The notes below the pieces were generated by a model, which searched no databases, was not told the DNA's origin, and saw nothing but the letters and a program-made list of their open reading frames with translations. The position numbers and the translations under genes are program-made. DNA of 24,882 bases from an uncultured Kouleothrix sp. (GTDB lineage: Bacteria; Chloroflexota; Chloroflexia; Chloroflexales; Roseiflexaceae): positions 1 through 24,882 of the forward strand of contig CALLYN010000864.1 of assembly GCA_937858455.1 (NCBI GenBank). Direction: 5' to 3'. This document shows, piece by piece, positions 23,144 through 24,882 of this stretch (positions are counted from its first letter, which is position 1; each line of letters starts with the position of its first letter).

Positions 23144-24733
23144 ATGAACCGCTACTGGCATCTGCCGTTGGCCCTGCTGGGCCTGTGGGCCGCGCTGCTG
23201 CTGGTGTTGAGCGCGCAATCGCCGATACGCTGGGCCGACGTGCGCGGTTGGTATGCCCAGCAGGGCGATCAAACCTCCTATCGCTGGACGGGCGACCGCC
23301 TGGTAGTGCCGATCTGGCGTAGCTCGGCGCCGATCGATATTCAGCTGACGCTGGCCGCGCCACGCTGGCCTGGCCGGGCGCCGCCGCATGTGGCGCTGCT
23401 AGCCGATACGCAGCCCCTGGCGGCGTTCGATGTGCCAGAGCTGCCTACCAGCTACCATGCCGAGCTACCGCCCGGCACAGCGGCGCTGGTGCTGCGTAGC
23501 ACCGCCGATCGCTCGCCGTTCGACGACCATCGCTACCTCGGCGTGCAGGTTGTCGAACTGCGCGCGTATCCCCTTGGCTTTTCGCCGCGCCTGGTGGCGG
23601 CAGCGCTGCTCGCTACGGCGCTGCTGGGCTTGGCGGCGCTGCTCGGGGCCTGGTGCGCGGCCCATGGGCTTGGCCCACAGGCGGCGCTGTTTGTGCTGGC
23701 GCTGGCGCTGCGCCTGGCCGCGCTCTGGCGATCGCCGATTGCGCTTGGCCCGGCCGAGGCCGTAAGCCTGGCCGACGCCTGGCACCTGCTGGCAACCGGG
23801 CGCGATCACCTCGGCCAGGTGCTGCCGATCGCCGCGATCGAGGGGCTGGGTGGGTGGGATGCTCCACTGCTGACCTACCTTGAGCTGCCGCTGGTCGCGC
23901 TGCTCGGCGCTACGCCGCTTGCTGGGCGGCTGGTTGCCGCGCTTGCCGGCGCGCTGCTGGCCCCGCTCTGCTACGCCCTCGCGCTGCGGCTGCAGATCCC
24001 GCGTGCCGCCGCTGCCCTGGCCGGGCTGTTTGCTGCTGCGGCGCCTTGGCTGATCGGCCTTGGGCGCGTCGCCGCGCCGCAGGCGTTGGCGCCGGCGCTG
24101 TGGGTGCTGGCGCTGCTGGCGGCGTTGCGGTTCGTTGGGTATGCCGGCCGTGCCTCGGCTTCCGGCTTGGCGCTGGCCGCTGGCGTTGCGGTGTATGCCG
24201 ATCGCTCGCTGCGCCTGGCGCTGCCGCTGCTGGTGCTTGTGGCTTTGCTGCTGGCGCGGCTCCGGTATGGCCGGGGCTGGTTTGCGCGCTGCTGGCCGGC
24301 ACTGGCGCTGCTGGCGCTGCTCTGGCTGCCATTTGGCTATGCTGTGTTGGCGAACCCGGCCATTGGCCTGAGAATGAATGCCGAGCCGAGCCGGCTCGCG
24401 GCCTGGTGGCAAGCCTACGGTGCTTTGTTGAGGGCGCCAGGCGGCCCCGCCACCGGCATTGGCGGCCGCGCCGATGCGCTCGGCGGCTACCCGCCGGTTG
24501 CTAGCGCCGCCGTTCCATTGCTGCTGCTGGGTCTGGGGCTGTTTGCCTTGCGGCTGGCCCTTGGTCTTCGCCGCGCACCTGGGCCGCTAACGCCGCGCCC
24601 GGCTGTGCCCGCCGGTTGGTGGCTGCTGGCAGGCGCGCTGCTGATTGCGCCGCTTCCAGCCGGCGCGGCGCCATGTCGGGATGGTCGAGCAGTCCGTGCA
24701 GCGACGGCAGCAGCCGCGGAAACACGTGAATGA
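23144..24733 (+). CDS. GT39-like membrane glycosyltransferase, 3' end probably replaced
   Basis: A GT-C type polytopic membrane protein. After a first membrane segment (about 6-24) comes an extracytoplasmic domain to about residue 140, then roughly ten membrane segments. LGPAEAVSLADAWHLLATGRDHLGQVLPI (about residues 198-226) matches the outer-loop motif of Chloroflexota GT39 proteins (dEA ... TGrD-x-x-G-x-x-LP), but the usual first acidic residue is Ala here. The family character stops at about residue 507 (LLIAPLPAG). The last 20 or so residues are a frame through unrelated DNA, and no C-terminal domain follows, so the native gene was longer. The ATG is weakly preceded by GAGAG. It is divergent from the VWA gene; substrate unknown. 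Confidence 0.65.
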   Translation: MNRYWHLPLALLGLWAALLLVLSAQSPIRWADVRGWYAQQGDQTSYRWTGDRLVVPIWRSSAPIDIQLTLAAPRWPGRAPPHVALLADTQPLAAFDVPELPTSYHAELPPGTAALVLRSTADRSPFDDHRYLGVQVVELRAYPLGFSPRLVAAALLATALLGLAALLGAWCAAHGLGPQAALFVLALALRLAALWRSPIALGPAEAVSLADAWHLLATGRDHLGQVLPIAAIEGLGGWDAPLLTYLELPLVALLGATPLAGRLVAALAGALLAPLCYALALRLQIPRAAAALAGLFAAAAPWLIGLGRVAAPQALAPALWVLALLAALRFVGYAGRASASGLALAAGVAVYADRSLRLALPLLVLVALLLARLRYGRGWFARCWPALALLALLWLPFGYAVLANPAIGLRMNAEPSRLAAWWQAYGALLRAPGGPATGIGGRADALGGYPPVASAAVPLLLLGLGLFALRLALGLRRAPGPLTPRPAVPAGWWLLAGALLIAPLPAGAAPCRDGRAVRAATAAAAETRE

Positions 24734-24881
24734 ACTCCGCGAGCATCCGGTGCTGCGCGATCGTCATGGCCGTCTCCCTGTCACCCACCCGAAGAGCGGC
24801 CATGAGGGCGATCACCATGGCCTGCGAGGTGAGCCCGGTGTTGCCCAGCAATCCGGGAAGCAACCGGCGCGCGTCCTCCAC
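24665..24881 (-). CDS. Partial unknown protein entering from the right edge
   Basis: On the minus strand, from the window edge leftward, about 72 codons read as a convincing helical protein (RLLPGLLGNTGLTSQAMVIA, then ETAMTIAQHRMLAEFIHVFPRLLPSLHGLL). Beyond about 24,665 the frame continues only as the reverse of the GT39-like gene. Codon use (CGG, GGA, TTG) looks different from the neighbouring genes. I do not recognise the family. It has neither a natural start nor a stop here, so it is an internal fragment joined to the GT39-like gene tail. Confidence 0.45.
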
Positions 24882-24882
24882 G

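Overview
The window looks like a piece of a high-GC Chloroflexota genome, most likely class Chloroflexia (Roseiflexus/Kouleothrix-like). This is inferred from protein style: Thr/Pro-rich TPVPPT-type surface protein, GT39-like membrane glycosyltransferases with a C-terminal beta-rich domain, paired VWA protein, stand-alone RAM domain. Gene order also fits: unrelated housekeeping genes in short operons, separated by palindrome-rich intergenic DNA. No database search was possible; family names come from motifs I could read.

Layout. 1-920: start of a dcw-type cluster on the minus strand (rsmH fragment, mraZ) behind a strong promoter, three MraZ boxes and a GAAC-N4-GTTC palindrome. 921-2096: moaC, then a two-gene operon of small proteins whose promoter carries a LexA/SOS-like operator between -35 and -10, ending in a terminator. 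2108-7773: GT39-like membrane protein, pgsA-type phosphatidyltransferase, GPH/SLC45-like MFS transporter, trpA, and a 76-residue RAM protein. 7788-10351: citrate synthase and acyl-CoA dehydrogenase with hairpin elements around them. 10377-12388: a 128-bp element with terminal inverted repeats, a Thr/Pro-rich anchored protein with ten 21-bp repeats (minus), and a small lipoprotein-like gene (plus). 12395-15409: uvrA (minus) carrying two in-frame low-complexity inserts. 15410-16047: a promoter, ribosome binding site and 20-codon gene stub (possibly PRC-barrel), then palindromic repeats. 16048-17352: a second MFS transporter. 17511-19064: a SpeA-type fold III decarboxylase (minus). 19297-19674: a well-structured apparently non-coding RNA candidate. 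19987-22872: a 961-residue double VWA membrane protein (minus). 23144 to the end: a second GT39-like gene that loses family character near 24,660, where an unrelated reading frame enters from the other strand.

The most interesting points are (i) two GAAC-N4-GTTC boxes within 0.8 kb, one in the promoter of a small uncharacterised operon and one in the mraZ leader beside MraZ boxes, suggesting a damage-response link to cell division; (ii) the structured RNA candidate between speA and the VWA gene, with a consensus promoter embedded in a perfect palindrome; (iii) two architecturally similar heptamer-array inserts inside uvrA; and (iv) a modular family of intergenic palindromic elements sharing sequence cores. 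The last ~220 bp may be an assembly chimera.
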